NCBI GenBank assembly: GCA_002840155.1
Contig: PGZH01000005.1
Coordinates: 408,550-472,549 of the forward strand
Length of the DNA stretch: 64,000 nt
Direction of reading: 5' to 3'
Source: Gammaproteobacteria bacterium HGW-Gammaproteobacteria-13
GTDB taxonomy: Bacteria > Pseudomonadota > Gammaproteobacteria > Pseudomonadales > Pseudomonadaceae
Part shown: one piece after another, positions 1 to 10,200 of the stretch
Numbering within the stretch: the first letter of the stretch is position 1
How the letters are laid out: each line of letters begins with the position of its first letter
The notes under the pieces: model-generated
Database searches by the model: none
Told to the model about the DNA's origin: nothing
The model's input: only the letters and a program-made list of their open reading frames with translations
Made by a program: the position numbers and the translations under genes

Positions 1-349
1 GCCAGAGCACTTCAACCAGGAAGTTCAGGTAAGGCTCACGCATGGGTTTGCTGGAGGTCACCCGAATGACGCTTTTGCCATTGGGCTTGAGCACCGGGGT
101 GAATTTCAGGTCAGTCAGGAAGAACTGACGATCAACGCCGGCTTTATTGAATGCTTCTGGGGACGCCAAGGTCGGTATAACTTCATTGGAAGCCAGGTCA
201 CGCACCTCCAGCAACTCAATCTCAGCCACCAGCGGCTGATTGAGCGCCGATTGCAGGGTCACTTCACCCAGCCCCAGCGCGTGCGCCATACCGGATGACA
301 GCGCCGAAGCAGCTGCGATTGCCAGCACCAGTTTGCGAACCCGAACCAT
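1..349 (-). CDS. fimV: FimV, N-terminal part (cut by window edge)
   Basis: Only the first 116 residues are present; the rest lies outside the window. The start has a typical signal peptide (basic MVRVRKLV, a hydrophobic stretch, cleavage near AHA-LGLGE). The LGLGEVTLQSALNQPLVAEI stretch is the conserved N-terminal domain of FimV/HubP-type polar proteins. In Pseudomonas FimV is an inner-membrane, peptidoglycan-binding polar organiser needed for type IV pilus function. The ATG at 349 is preceded by an AAGGGA ribosome site. The order asd - usg - fimV matches the usual Pseudomonas order. The 154 bp between usg and this gene hold no gene I can see. Confidence 0.93.
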   Translation of the reverse strand, partial: MVRVRKLVLAIAAASALSSGMAHALGLGEVTLQSALNQPLVAEIELLEVRDLASNEVIPTLASPEAFNKAGVDRQFFLTDLKFTPVLKPNGKSVIRVTSSKPMREPYLNFLVEVLW

Positions 350-503
350 AGCGTTATCCCTTGTTTTATCTTTTTTTCTCGACCAGCGAGAGGATGTTGA
401 AAATTGCTGCCTGCCACACCCGAAGGCGCAACCCCAATCAGCAATCAACTCAGCCAGTATTGCCAAGCTCGAAAGATTCTTCAAATTTCTAGGTAAGTAT
501 CTT

Positions 504-1514
504 TTACAGATAGTGTTTTATCAACAACTCGGCTAATTGCACAGCATTTAGCGCCGCGCCTTTTCTCACGTTATCAGACGCAATCCACAAATTGAGTTCG
601 GCTGGATCACTCAAACCTGCACGCACCCGGCCAACATAGACCACATCCTGGCCGACGGCATCGCCAACTACGGTCGGGTAATCATCCAATCCCACCAGTT
701 CCAGAGCCGGCGCGGCGTCCAAAGCGACATATACCTGCTTAAGATCGATGGCCGCTTCGGTCTGCAGTGAAACGCTCAGACTGTCACCAAAAAACACCGG
801 AACCTGGATGCAAGTCACCGCAACCTGCAACTCAGGCAATCCCAGCAACTCCTTGAGTTCGGCGGCAATCTGCCGTTCCAGAGCAGCGTGCCCTGCACTG
901 TCGGTCTGCTCGACCTGTGCCAGCAGATTAAACGCCATTTGCCGATCAAACAGCTGCGGCTCAAATGCACGACCATTGAGCAGCTCGGCGGTTTGCCGCG
1001 CCAACTCGGACACCCCTTCCCGCCCGCGACTGGAAACCGCCAGGCAGGCCGTCACAGTCACCCGCTGAATGCTGACTTGCTCAGGCAACGCTGCCAGCAC
1101 AGCGGCCAATGCAATACCCGGAGCACTTGGACTGGTCAACAGATAGGGCGCGGTCAGACTCGCCAATACAGCAGGGTTGACCTCGGGAATCACTCGTGGC
1201 GCCTGCGCAGCAGGCAAACCGCTGGCCAGATCAATTACCGCACAGCCCGCCGCAGCGGCCTGGGCTGCATACTTTTGCGTCACCTTGCTACCGGCAGCCA
1301 AGAACACCAGTCGCACACTGGCAAAGTCGAAGGTTTCCAGATCACGTACGCGCAGGTTCTTGCCCTTGTAGGACAAGGAGCGCCCGGCCGACTCACCGCT
1401 GGCCACCAGATGCAGGTTAGCCACCGGGAACTCGCGCTCCTCCAGCAGCTGCACCAGGGTTTCGCCAACGCTGCCGGTGGCGCCAATGACGGCAATATCG
1501 AAGGTACGGGTCAT
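504..1514 (-). CDS. usg: Usg-like aspartate-semialdehyde dehydrogenase paralogue, probably non-catalytic
   Basis: 336 residues. The N-terminus (TFDIAVIGATGSVGETLVQLL) is an NADP-binding Rossmann fold, and the protein aligns along its length with semialdehyde dehydrogenases. Where true Asd has its catalytic cysteine (GGNCT in the neighbour), this protein reads LLTSPSAPG, with no cysteine, so ordinary Asd catalysis is unlikely. The Usg family is commonly encoded between asd and fimV or truA and has no settled function. I chose the ATG at 1514 because the Rossmann strand begins there; a 14-residue upstream extension looks unrelated. It lies 144 bp after asd, beyond a strong hairpin, so it may have its own promoter. 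Confidence 0.85.
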   Translation of the reverse strand: MTRTFDIAVIGATGSVGETLVQLLEEREFPVANLHLVASGESAGRSLSYKGKNLRVRDLETFDFASVRLVFLAAGSKVTQKYAAQAAAAGCAVIDLASGLPAAQAPRVIPEVNPAVLASLTAPYLLTSPSAPGIALAAVLAALPEQVSIQRVTVTACLAVSSRGREGVSELARQTAELLNGRAFEPQLFDRQMAFNLLAQVEQTDSAGHAALERQIAAELKELLGLPELQVAVTCIQVPVFFGDSLSVSLQTEAAIDLKQVYVALDAAPALELVGLDDYPTVVGDAVGQDVVYVGRVRAGLSDPAELNLWIASDNVRKGAALNAVQLAELLIKHYL

Positions 1515-1568
1515 GACAAGGCTCGAAGAAATAAGCCAAGCACTGTATAGCCGCACTGGCCAAATGCA

Positions 1569-1624
1569 AAGGAGCGGACTGCTGAGCGCTCGATTTGACT
1601 CGAACGCCCAACAGCCCGCCCCTT
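1569..1624 (-). terminator. Long perfect-pairing hairpin between asd and usg
   Basis: Two 25-nt arms (1569-1593 and 1600-1624) pair completely when G-U pairs are allowed, around the 6-nt loop tttgac. Short T runs follow on both sides, so it could stop transcripts in either orientation. It sits directly after the asd stop codon and probably separates asd from usg. Confidence 0.65.
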
Positions 1625-1658
1625 TTAGACAGCCTGCTTGCGTATCAGCGCAGCGCGA

Positions 1659-2771
1659 TCAACGCTCCAGCAGGATGCGCAGCATGCGCCGCAGCGGCTC
1701 GGCCGCGCCCCACAGCAGCTGATCGCCGACAGTGAACGCGCCGAGGTACTGCGAACCCATATTGAGCTTGCGCAGACGACCAACCGGCACACTCAGGGTA
1801 CCTGTTACAGCAGTCGGGCCCAGCTCGCGAATGCTCGCTTCACGCTGGTTTGGCACCAGCTTGACCCAAGGGTTGTGCTGGCTGATCAGGCCTTCGATGT
1901 CCGACAGCGGCACATCCTTGTTCAGTTTGATGGTCAGTGCCTGACTGTGGCAGCGCATGGCGCCGATGCGCACGCACAGGCCATCGACCGGGATCGGGTT
2001 CTTGAAACGACCGAGGATCTTGTTGGTTTCCGCCTGGCCCTTCCACTCTTCACGGCTCTGCCCGTTCGGCAGTTCCTTGTCGATATAGGGGATCAGGCTA
2101 CCGGCCAGGGGCACGCCGAAGTTGTCGACCGGGAACGACTCGCCGCGCATGGCTTCGGCCACTTTACGGTCGATATCGAGGATGGCGCTGGCGGGATCAG
2201 CCAGCTCATCGGCCACCGAGGCGTTGATCGCGCCCATCTGCTTGATCAGCTCGCGCATATTCTGCGCACCGGCACCGCTGGCCGCCTGATAAGTCATGGC
2301 GCTCATCCACTCGACCAGACCCGCCTCGTACAGGCCGCCCAGGGCCATCAGCATCAAACTGACAGTGCAGTTGCCGCCGATATAGTTCTTAGTGCCGGCA
2401 TCGAGCTGCTGATCGATCACCTTGCGGTTGACCGGGTCGAGCACGATGACCGAGCTGTCATCCATGCGCAGCGACGAGGCGGCGTCGATCCAGTAGCCCT
2501 GCCAGCCGGCTTCGCGCAGCTTGGGGAAGACTTCACTGGTGTAGTCGCCACCTTGGCAGGTCAGGATCACGTCCAGGCTTTTCAGCTCGTCAATGCTGTA
2601 GGCGTCCTTCAAAGGCGCCGTTTCCTTGCCAATCGACGGGCCTTGGCCGCCGACATTGGAGGTGGTGAAGAACACCGGCTCGATCAAATCGAAATCCTGT
2701 TCTTCCAGCATACGTTGCATCAGCACGGAACCAACCATGCCGCGCCAACCGATCAGACCTACACGTTTCAT
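1659..2771 (-). CDS. asd: Aspartate-semialdehyde dehydrogenase
   Basis: 370 residues, the usual length for the gammaproteobacterial Asd class. It reduces aspartyl phosphate to aspartate semialdehyde with NADPH, the branch point to lysine, diaminopimelate, methionine and threonine. Visible signs are the N-terminal [20 protein letters not shown] nucleotide-binding motif, the active-site cysteine in [13 protein letters not shown], and the [16 protein letters not shown] stretch with the catalytic histidine. The ATG at 2771 has AGGTG about 9 bp upstream; the GTG two codons earlier is too close to it. It follows leuB by 54 bp. A small perfect hairpin (2799-2812) in that gap could act as a weak attenuator or processing site. 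Confidence 0.97.
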   Translation of the reverse strand: MKRVGLIGWRGMVGSVLMQRMLEEQDFDLIEPVFFTTSNVGGQGPSIGKETAPLKDAYSIDELKSLDVILTCQGGDYTSEVFPKLREAGWQGYWIDAASSLRMDDSSVIVLDPVNRKVIDQQLDAGTKNYIGGNCTVSLMLMALGGLYEAGLVEWMSAMTYQAASGAGAQNMRELIKQMGAINASVADELADPASAILDIDRKVAEAMRGESFPVDNFGVPLAGSLIPYIDKELPNGQSREEWKGQAETNKILGRFKNPIPVDGLCVRIGAMRCHSQALTIKLNKDVPLSDIEGLISQHNPWVKLVPNQREASIRELGPTAVTGTLSVPVGRLRKLNMGSQYLGAFTVGDQLLWGAAEPLRRMLRILLER

Positions 2772-2825
2772 AACCACTACACCTATATAAGCTGACCACC
2801 GGAGACCTCCGGCGGGCCAGGAAGA

Positions 2826-3908
2826 TTACAGACTACGCAGCGCTTCGACTACCGCATCACCCATTGCCGCGGTGCCGACCTTGGTCGTACCAGCGCTATG
2901 GATATCACCGGTGCGCAGGCCCTGATCCAGCACCTTGCTCACGGCCAGTTCGATGGCATCAGCCGCCGCCGTCTGATTGAAGCTGTAACGCAGCATCATC
3001 GACACCGAGAGGATGGTCGCCAGCGGGTTGGCAATGCCCTGCCCGGCGATATCCGGCGCGCTGCCGTGGCACGGCTCGTACATGCCCTTGTTGTTAGCAT
3101 CCAGCGACGCCGACGGCAGCATACCGATGGAGCCGGTGAGCATGGAGGCTTCATCCGAAAGGATGTCGCCGAACATGTTGTCGGTGACCATCACGTCGAA
3201 CTGCTTCGGCGCGCGTACCAGCTGCATCGCCGCATTGTCGACATACATGTGGCTGAGTTCTACGTCCGGATAATCCTTGGCCACTTCAATAACCACGGCG
3301 CGCCACAGTTGGCTGGAGGCCAGCACGTTGGCCTTGTCCACCGAGCAGAGCTTCTTGCCGCGCACGCGGGCCATGTCGAAACCGACGCGGGCGATGCGGC
3401 GGATTTCGCTCTCGCTGTACGGCAGGGTGTCGTAGGCCATGCGCTCGCCGTTTTCCAGCACCTTGCTCTCACGTGGCTGACCGAAATAGATCCCGCCAGT
3501 CAGTTCACGCACTATGAGGATATCCAGACCGGCAACGATCTCGCGCTTGAGACTGGAGGCATCGGCCAGTTGCGGATAGAGAATCGCCGGACGCAGGTTA
3601 CCGAACAGCCCCAGCTGCGAGCGAATCTTCAGCAGGCCACGCTCCGGACGGATCGCTGGGTCAATGGCGTCCCACTTCGGGCCGCCTACAGCGCCGAGGA
3701 GAATGGCATCGGCGGCCTTGGCGCGGGCCAGGGTTTCGTCAGCCAGCGGCACGCCATAACGGTCGATGGCCGCACCACCGAGGTCATCGAAGCTCAGCTC
3801 GAAACCCAGGTTGTACTTGTCGTTGGCCAGGTTCAGCACCTTGACCGCTTCGGCCATGATTTCCGGACCGATACCGTCGCCGGGGAGAATCAGAATCTGC
3901 TTGGACAT
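2826..3908 (-). CDS. leuB: 3-isopropylmalate dehydrogenase
   Basis: 360 residues, the normal LeuB length. It oxidatively decarboxylates 3-isopropylmalate with NAD+ in leucine synthesis, in the cytosol. Motifs include [11 protein letters not shown] at the N-terminus, [10 protein letters not shown], the ELTGGIYFG segment, and the metal/substrate region [13 protein letters not shown] near residue 245. It lies 50 bp after leuD on the same strand, so it is probably part of a leuCDB transcript. Some Pseudomonas carry a methyltransferase gene between leuD and leuB; none is present here. Confidence 0.97.
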   Translation of the reverse strand: MSKQILILPGDGIGPEIMAEAVKVLNLANDKYNLGFELSFDDLGGAAIDRYGVPLADETLARAKAADAILLGAVGGPKWDAIDPAIRPERGLLKIRSQLGLFGNLRPAILYPQLADASSLKREIVAGLDILIVRELTGGIYFGQPRESKVLENGERMAYDTLPYSESEIRRIARVGFDMARVRGKKLCSVDKANVLASSQLWRAVVIEVAKDYPDVELSHMYVDNAAMQLVRAPKQFDVMVTDNMFGDILSDEASMLTGSIGMLPSASLDANNKGMYEPCHGSAPDIAGQGIANPLATILSVSMMLRYSFNQTAAADAIELAVSKVLDQGLRTGDIHSAGTTKVGTAAMGDAVVEALRSL

Positions 3909-3958
3909 GCTTTTCTCAACTCATTAATCGGCGAGTAACGGATGCACTCGCCCGCTGA

Positions 3959-4606
3959 TTACTTGATGGCGCCGAACAGCCAGGGGCTGCGCTGCTGATA
4001 GGTGGTTTCAAAGGTCTTGATCGCATCGCTGTCCTGCAGAGTCAGACCGATATCGTCCAGACCATTGAGCAGGCAATGCTTGCGGAAGGCATCGACCTCG
4101 AAGCTGTACTGCACACCATCCGGACGGGTCACGGTTTGCGCAGCCAGGTCGACGGTCAGCTGATAGCCGACCGTGGCTTCGGCCTGCTGGAACAGCGCAT
4201 CGACCTCGTCTTCCTTGAGGATGATCGGCAGCAGGCCGTTCTTGAAACTGTTGTTGAAGAAGATATCGGCAAAGCTCGGCGCGATGATCGTGCGGAAACC
4301 GTACTCTTCCAACGCCCAAGGCGCGTGTTCGCGGCTCGAACCACAACCAAAGTTCTCCCGCGCCAGCAGCACGCTGGCGCCTTGATAGCGCGGAAAGTTC
4401 AGCACGAATTCCTGGTTCACCGGGCGCTTGGAGTTGTCCTGATTCGGCTGACCGACATCGTGATAGCGCCACTCATCGAACAGATTCGGGCCAAAACCCG
4501 TGCGCTTGATCGACTTCAAGAACTGCTTGGGGATGATCTGGTCGGTGTCGACGTTGGCGCGATCCAGTGGAGCGACCAGGCCGGTGTGTTGAGTAAAGGC
4601 TTTCAT
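3959..4606 (-). CDS. leuD: 3-isopropylmalate dehydratase small subunit
   Basis: 215 residues. This small swivelling subunit pairs with LeuC to isomerise 2- to 3-isopropylmalate. The protein shows the family motifs [19 protein letters not shown] at the N-terminus and [13 protein letters not shown] near residue 90. It starts 10 bp after the leuC stop codon, which fits translational coupling of the two subunits. Confidence 0.97.
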   Translation of the reverse strand: MKAFTQHTGLVAPLDRANVDTDQIIPKQFLKSIKRTGFGPNLFDEWRYHDVGQPNQDNSKRPVNQEFVLNFPRYQGASVLLARENFGCGSSREHAPWALEEYGFRTIIAPSFADIFFNNSFKNGLLPIILKEDEVDALFQQAEATVGYQLTVDLAAQTVTRPDGVQYSFEVDAFRKHCLLNGLDDIGLTLQDSDAIKTFETTYQQRSPWLFGAIK

Positions 4607-4616
4607 CGTCAGCTCC

Positions 4617-6044
4617 TTAGGCCTGGATCAATTCGCGCACATCGATAAAACGGCCGGTCACCGCAGCAGCAGCAGCCATCGCCGGGCTGACCAGGTGCGT
4701 ACGCCCACCGGCACCCTGACGGCCTTCGAAGTTGCGGTTGGAGGTGGAGGCGCAATGCTCGCCACTGCCGAGTTTGTCCGGGTTCATCGCCAGGCACATG
4801 GAGCAGCCCGGCTCGCGCCATTCAAAACCGGCTTCGATAAAGATGTGGTGCAAGCCTTCTTGTTCCGCCTGGGCTTTGACCAGCCCGGAGCCCGGCACCA
4901 CCATCGCCTGTTTGATGGTGCTGGCGACCTTGCGACCCTTGGCCACTTCAGCGGCGGCGCGCAGGTCTTCGATTCGCGAGTTGGTGCAGGAGCCGATAAA
5001 TACGCGATCCAGCTGGATATCGGTGATCGCCTGATTGGCCTGCAAACCCATGTATTTCAGGGCGCGGATAATCGAGTCTTTCTTCACCGGGTCGCTTTCG
5101 GCGGCTGGGTCCGGCACGTTCTGATCCACAGCCAGCACCATTTCAGGCGAAGTACCCCAGCTGACCTGTGGTTTGATGTCTTCGGCGCGCAGCTCAACCA
5201 CAGTGTCGAAATGCGCATCGGCATCGGACACCAGGTCCTGCCACTGCGCCACGGCGGCGGCCCAATCGGCGCCTTTCGGGGCAAACGGACGGCCTTCAAC
5301 GTAGGCAATTGTTTTCTCATCCACCGCCACCAGGCCCACGCGGGCGCCGGCTTCGATGGACATATTGCAGATGGTCATGCGCCCTTCCAGCGACAGGTCG
5401 CGGATTGCGCTGCCAGCAAACTCCAACGCATGGCCGTTACCGCCGGCGGTGCCGATCTTGCCGATCACTGCAAGCACGATGTCTTTGGCAGTAACGCCGA
5501 ACGGCAGCTGACCTTCGACCAGCACCTGCATGTTCTTCATCTTCTTGGCCACCAGGCACTGGGTCGCCAGCACATGCTCGACCTCGGAGGTGCCGATGCC
5601 GTGGGCCAGCGCGCCGAAGGCGCCGTGGGTCGAGGTGTGCGAGTCGCCGCAGACCACGGTCATGCCCGGCAAGGTGGCGCCCTGCTCTGGACCAACGACG
5701 TGAACGATGCCCTGGCGAATGTCGTTCATCTTGAATTCGAGGATGCCGAAGTCATCGCAGTTCTCATCCAGGGTTTGCACCTGAATCCGCGACACTTCAT
5801 CGGCAATGGCTTCCAGGCCACCCTGACGCTCGGCCTTGGTGGTCGGCACGTTGTGGTCCGGGGTGGCGATGTTGGCGTCGATGCGCCACGGTTTACGGCT
5901 GGCCAGACGCAAGCCCTCAAAGGCCTGGGGCGAGGTCACTTCGTGGAGGATATGCCGGTCGATATAGATCAGCGACGAACCATCGTCGCGGCGCTTCACT
6001 TCGTGCATTTCCCAGAGCTTGTCGTACAGCGTTTTGCCGGCCAT
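4617..6044 (-). CDS. leuC: 3-isopropylmalate dehydratase large subunit
   Basis: 475 residues. Catalytic, aconitase-type subunit of isopropylmalate isomerase. Cysteines expected to hold the 4Fe-4S cluster are visible in [14 protein letters not shown] and in [16 protein letters not shown] chose the ATG at 6044 because [16 protein letters not shown] is the usual LeuC start and GAGGGA lies about 10 bp upstream; upstream in-frame codons encode no conserved residues. It is divergent from the LysR gene at 6228. A promoter (6107-6135) and a LysR-type site (6158-6172) lie in the gap. Confidence 0.97.
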   Translation of the reverse strand: MAGKTLYDKLWEMHEVKRRDDGSSLIYIDRHILHEVTSPQAFEGLRLASRKPWRIDANIATPDHNVPTTKAERQGGLEAIADEVSRIQVQTLDENCDDFGILEFKMNDIRQGIVHVVGPEQGATLPGMTVVCGDSHTSTHGAFGALAHGIGTSEVEHVLATQCLVAKKMKNMQVLVEGQLPFGVTAKDIVLAVIGKIGTAGGNGHALEFAGSAIRDLSLEGRMTICNMSIEAGARVGLVAVDEKTIAYVEGRPFAPKGADWAAAVAQWQDLVSDADAHFDTVVELRAEDIKPQVSWGTSPEMVLAVDQNVPDPAAESDPVKKDSIIRALKYMGLQANQAITDIQLDRVFIGSCTNSRIEDLRAAAEVAKGRKVASTIKQAMVVPGSGLVKAQAEQEGLHHIFIEAGFEWREPGCSMCLAMNPDKLGSGEHCASTSNRNFEGRQGAGGRTHLVSPAMAAAAAVTGRFIDVRELIQA

Positions 6045-6106
6045 CAGCGAGTCCCTCATCAGCGTCTTTCTATGCCAAGGCAAATAGCCCTTTGGCTTAT
6101 GGGGTA

Positions 6107-6135
6107 ATCCTATGGGCTTGCATTAAATTACTCAA
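6107..6135 (-). promoter_or_regulatory. Probable sigma-70 promoter of leuCDB
   Basis: Reading the minus strand, TTGAGT (6135-6130), a 17-bp spacer and TAGGAT (6112-6107) form a reasonable sigma-70 promoter about 60 bp before the leuC start codon. This is a reading by eye without mapped transcripts. Confidence 0.5.
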
Positions 6136-6157
6136 ATTCATATTTTTCATTCAAAGC

Positions 6158-6172
6158 ATTCCACAATGGAAT
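6158..6172. promoter_or_regulatory. LysR-type T-N11-A binding site
   Basis: The 15-bp inverted repeat ATTCCA-CAA-TGGAAT fits the T-N11-A rule for LysR regulators exactly. It lies in the divergent leuC/lysR gap, and its centre is about 64 bp before the start site expected from the leuC promoter. That is the usual position of a LysR recognition site. Confidence 0.6.
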
Positions 6173-6227
6173 ACAAATAAGCTTAAACAGCGCACATTGC
6201 GCCCCGCACACCGCCAGGAACAGCCGC

Positions 6228-7121
6228 ATGGATCTCGCCACCCTCAATGCTTTTATTGCCATCGCCGAGCTGGGCAGCTTCTCCGAAGCGGCGGAGCGCC
6301 TGCACCTGACCCAGCCGGCAGTAAGTAAACGCATCGCCAGCCTGGAGCAGCAGCTGAGTGTGCGCCTGTTTGATCGCCTGGGCCGCGAGGTGAGCCTGAC
6401 CGAGGCCGGCCGCGCCCTGCTACCGCGGGCTTACCAGATTCTCAATGTGCTCGATGATACGCGCCGCGCACTGACCAACCTGAATGGCGAGATCAGCGGT
6501 CGCCTGACCCTGGCCACCAGTCATCATATCGGCCTGCACCGCCTGCCACCGCTGCTGCGCGCCTTTACCCGGGCGCACCCGCAGGTGGCGCTGGATATCC
6601 AGTTTCTCGACTCCGAAGTGGCCTATGAAGAGGTGCTGCATGGCCGCGCCGAGCTGGCGGTGATCACCCTGGCTCCGGAAACCCGCGAGCCGGTGCATGC
6701 GGTGGCAGTGTGGGACGATCCGCTGGATTTCGTCGCCGCCCCCGAGCATCCGCTGGCACGCAGCAAGGCGATCAGCCTGGCTGATGTGGCGCATCACCCG
6801 GCGGTTTTTCCCGGCGGCAACACCTTTACCCACCATATCGTGCGGCGCCTGTTCGAGGCCCAGGGGCTGACGCCGAATATCGCCATGAGCACCAACTACC
6901 TGGAAACCATCAAAATGATGGTCTCCATCGGTCTGGCCTGGAGCGTACTGCCGCGCACCATGCTCGACGAACAGGTCGCGCGCCTGCCATTACCGGGCAT
7001 CCAGCTGACCCGCCAGTTGGGCTATATCAGCCACACCGAACGCACCCTTTCCAACGCTGCGCGGGCCTTTATGAACCTGCTGGATGCCCAGCGTGATGGC
7101 CTTGCAATGGCCAACGACTAA
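6228..7121 (+). CDS. LysR-family regulator, probably of leuCDB
   Basis: 297 residues. The N-terminal winged helix-turn-helix (residues 1-60, MDLATLNAFIAIAELGSFSE, then LHLTQPAVSKRIASLE) is followed by a periplasmic-binding-like effector domain. The ATG has AGGAA 9 bp upstream. Divergence from leuC and the T-N11-A palindrome between them suggest it controls the leucine genes and itself. The effector is unknown; a leucine-pathway intermediate is a plausible guess from context. Confidence 0.9.
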   Translation: MDLATLNAFIAIAELGSFSEAAERLHLTQPAVSKRIASLEQQLSVRLFDRLGREVSLTEAGRALLPRAYQILNVLDDTRRALTNLNGEISGRLTLATSHHIGLHRLPPLLRAFTRAHPQVALDIQFLDSEVAYEEVLHGRAELAVITLAPETREPVHAVAVWDDPLDFVAAPEHPLARSKAISLADVAHHPAVFPGGNTFTHHIVRRLFEAQGLTPNIAMSTNYLETIKMMVSIGLAWSVLPRTMLDEQVARLPLPGIQLTRQLGYISHTERTLSNAARAFMNLLDAQRDGLAMAND

Positions 7122-7160
7122 GGGCTAACGTGGGCTTATAACGATAAGAAAGGTTTCTGC

Positions 7161-7232
7161 ATGACTCAGCCCCGTTGCTCAGCCAAAGGCCAGGAAACCC
7201 ACGCAGACAAAGGAAGCGTTGGTCGTGGCTAA
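7161..7232 (+). CDS. Possible 23-residue leader peptide before the PAS-GGDEF-EAL gene
   Basis: An ATG at 7161 with AAGAAAGG about 9 bp upstream opens a 23-codon frame that ends in TAA at 7230-7232, overlapping the GTG start of the next gene by 8 bases in another frame. The peptide (MTQPRCSAKGQETHADKGSV and three more residues) matches nothing I recognise. It could couple translation of the c-di-GMP gene, or be chance. Confidence 0.35.
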   Translation: MTQPRCSAKGQETHADKGSVGRG

Positions 7233-10200
7233 ATCCAGTGATCGCCGTCCGCCACTGCCGTTTATCCCGGCACTGGACCCTGCCGAATTTGAAAGCACCT
7301 GGAACGATGCCCCGCGTCTGTTGCGCGCCCTCAACGGTGCCAAATTGGGCACATGGTACTGGGACATCGAAAGCGGCCGGGTCAGCTGGTCCCGCGGCGC
7401 CCAGGCCCTGTTTGGCCTCGACCCCAAGCAGCCGCTGGAAAAACGCATCGACTATATCGAGCTGATCCCCGAGGAAGACCGCCCCGATGTCCTGCGCCTG
7501 TTCGAACAACTGCTGGCTGGCAACCCAAGCAACCGCGCCTTTCGCCACCGCATTCGCTGGCCAGACGGCAGCCTGCACTGGCTGGAAATCAGCGGCAGCC
7601 TGCAACTGGATGCCGATGGCAAACAGCGGGTTATTGGCGTAATCCGCGACATAAGCAGCCAGCAAGCCCGCGAACAGGCGCTGCGCAGCAGCGAGGAAAA
7701 GTTCGCCTATGCCTTCAATTACAGCCCCGACGCCGTGGTCATCACCGAGAAATCCAGCGGCCGCTTTGTCGAGATCAACGCCGGCTTCGAGCGGCAATTT
7801 GGCTGGACCAGTGAACAGACCCTCGGCCGTACCTCCCTGGAAATGGGCATCTGGGCCTGCCTGAAAGACCGTCAACGGATGATGGATGCGGTCAAAAGCA
7901 ACACCCTCAACGGCCTGGAAGTACCGCTTTACCACCGCGACGGCAGCATCCGCAAAAACCTGCTGTTTGGCGGCGAAATACTCCTGGACGGTATCCCCTG
8001 CCTGGTCCTGTCGCTGCGTGATATCACCCAGCAACGCCAGCAGGAACAGGACCTGCACGACAGCCAGGAACGTCTGAATCTGGCCCTGGACTCGGCCGAC
8101 CTCGGCACCTGGGACTGGCACATCCCCAGCAATATGCTGTTTGGCTCGGCCCGCGCCTCAAAGCTGCACGGCTTGGCGGACGAGCCCTTTCATGACGATT
8201 TCCGCAAGTTCTTCAGCTTTGTTCCGCTGGAAGACCGCCACGCCATGCGCAAACACTTCAACAACCTGGCGCTGGGCCTGACCGAGGAATACCAGGTCAC
8301 CTACCGCGCGGTGTACGGCAACAAGGAGGTGCATTACCTGGAAAGCACCGCCAAGCTCTACCGCGATGCCGATGGCAAGCCCGAGCGCATGGCCGGCATT
8401 CTTATCGACATCAGCGAGCGGGTGCGCCGCGAACAGAGCCTGGCCGCCTCCGAAGCCAAATTCGCCAACCTGTTCCAGGCCAGCCCCGACCCCGTCGCCC
8501 TGACCACCCTGCCGGACGGCGTGGGCATGGAAATCAACGCAAGCTTCAGTCAGACCTTCGGCTGGCAACCCGAGGAAGTCATCGGCCGGCGCATGACTGA
8601 CCTGAACTTCTGGGCCAACCTCGACGTGCGGGCCGCGCTGTACGACAAGCTCGAACGCGACAAAAGCCTGCACAACGAAGTGGCGGATTACCTCGACAAA
8701 CAGGGCCGAGTGATCACCTGCGTGGTTTCATCCAGGCCCATGCTGCTGAATAACCAGCGCTGTATCCTCACCACCTTCCGCGACATCAGCGAGCGGCAGA
8801 AAGCCCAGGCTGAGCTGCAGGCCAGCCAGGAAAAGTTCGCCCTGGCGTTCCACTCCAGCCCCGACGCCATCACCATCACCGAGCGCGATACGGGCCGCTA
8901 TATCGAAGTCAACGAAGGCTTCGGCCGCCTCACCGGCTATAACGTGGATGAGGTGATCGGCCGCAGCGCCATGGAGCTCAATGTCTGGGCAGACCTGGCT
9001 GAGCGGGACGCGATGGTGCAGAAGCTGCAGCGCGAGGGCCATGTCTACCACATGGAAATGCACGGCAAGCACCGCGACGGCACGGTCAAGCTGGTCGAGG
9101 TGTCGGTCGAGCCCATCGAACTCAACAACACGCCTTGCCTGCTGCTTACCGCGCGCGACATCAGCGAGCTCAAGGCAGCCCAGGCCCAGGTGCAACACCT
9201 GGCCTACCACGACTCGCTGACCAACCTGCCCAACCGCGCCCTGCTGCTCGACCGCCTGACTCAGCAGATATCCCTGCTCAGACGCCACGAACTGCGCGGC
9301 GCCCTGCTGTTTATCGACCTCGACCACTTCAAGCACATCAATGATTCGCTCGGCCACCCGGTCGGTGATGCGGTGCTCAAACTGGTTACCGCACGCCTGG
9401 AAGCCAGCGTGCGCCAGGAAGACACCGTGGCGCGCCTGGGCGGCGACGAATTTGTCGTGCTGATTTCCGGCCTGGAAGGCAAACGCTCAAAGGTGGTGCA
9501 GCAAGTCCGCGCCCTGGCGGAAAAACTGCGCCACCTGCTGGCCGAACCCATGCTGCTCGACGGCCATCAACTGCAAGTCACCCCGAGCATCGGCATCGCC
9601 CTGATTCCCGACCATGGCGACACCCCCTCGGACCTGCTCAAACGCGCCGATATTGCCCTCTACCGAGCCAAGGATTCCGGGCGCAACTGCATCCAGCTGT
9701 TTCGCAACACCATGCAGAAAGCCGCCAGCGAACGCCTGCGCCTGGAAAACGACCTGCGCCTGGCGCTGGCGCGGGGCGAGTTCGAACTGCACTTTCAGCC
9801 CCAGGTGGATGCGCGCAACAACCAGATCATTGGCGCAGAAGCCCTGTTGCGCTGGATGCACCCGACCCTGGGCGCGCAATCACCGGCGCTGTTTATCCAT
9901 GTGCTCGAAGAAAGCGGGCTGATTCTCGAAGTCGGCGGCTGGGTCCTCGCCGAAGCCTGCCACGCCTGCGCCCAGTTGCTTGAGCAGGGCATGGTCAACG
10001 CCGCACAGTTCAGCCTGTGCGTGAACATCAGCCCTCGGCAGTTCCGCCAGAATGACTTTGTCGAATTGGTGGAAAGCAGCCTGACCAGCAGCCACCTGCC
10101 GCCGCATATGCTCAAGCTGGAAATCACCGAAGGCATTGTGATCCAGAATATCGACGACACCATTGCCAAGATGAACCGCCTCAAACGCCTCGGCGTGACT

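Noticed and set aside
4695..6107. A 470-codon open frame on the plus strand
   Set aside because: Antisense to leuC across nearly its full length; no family signature.
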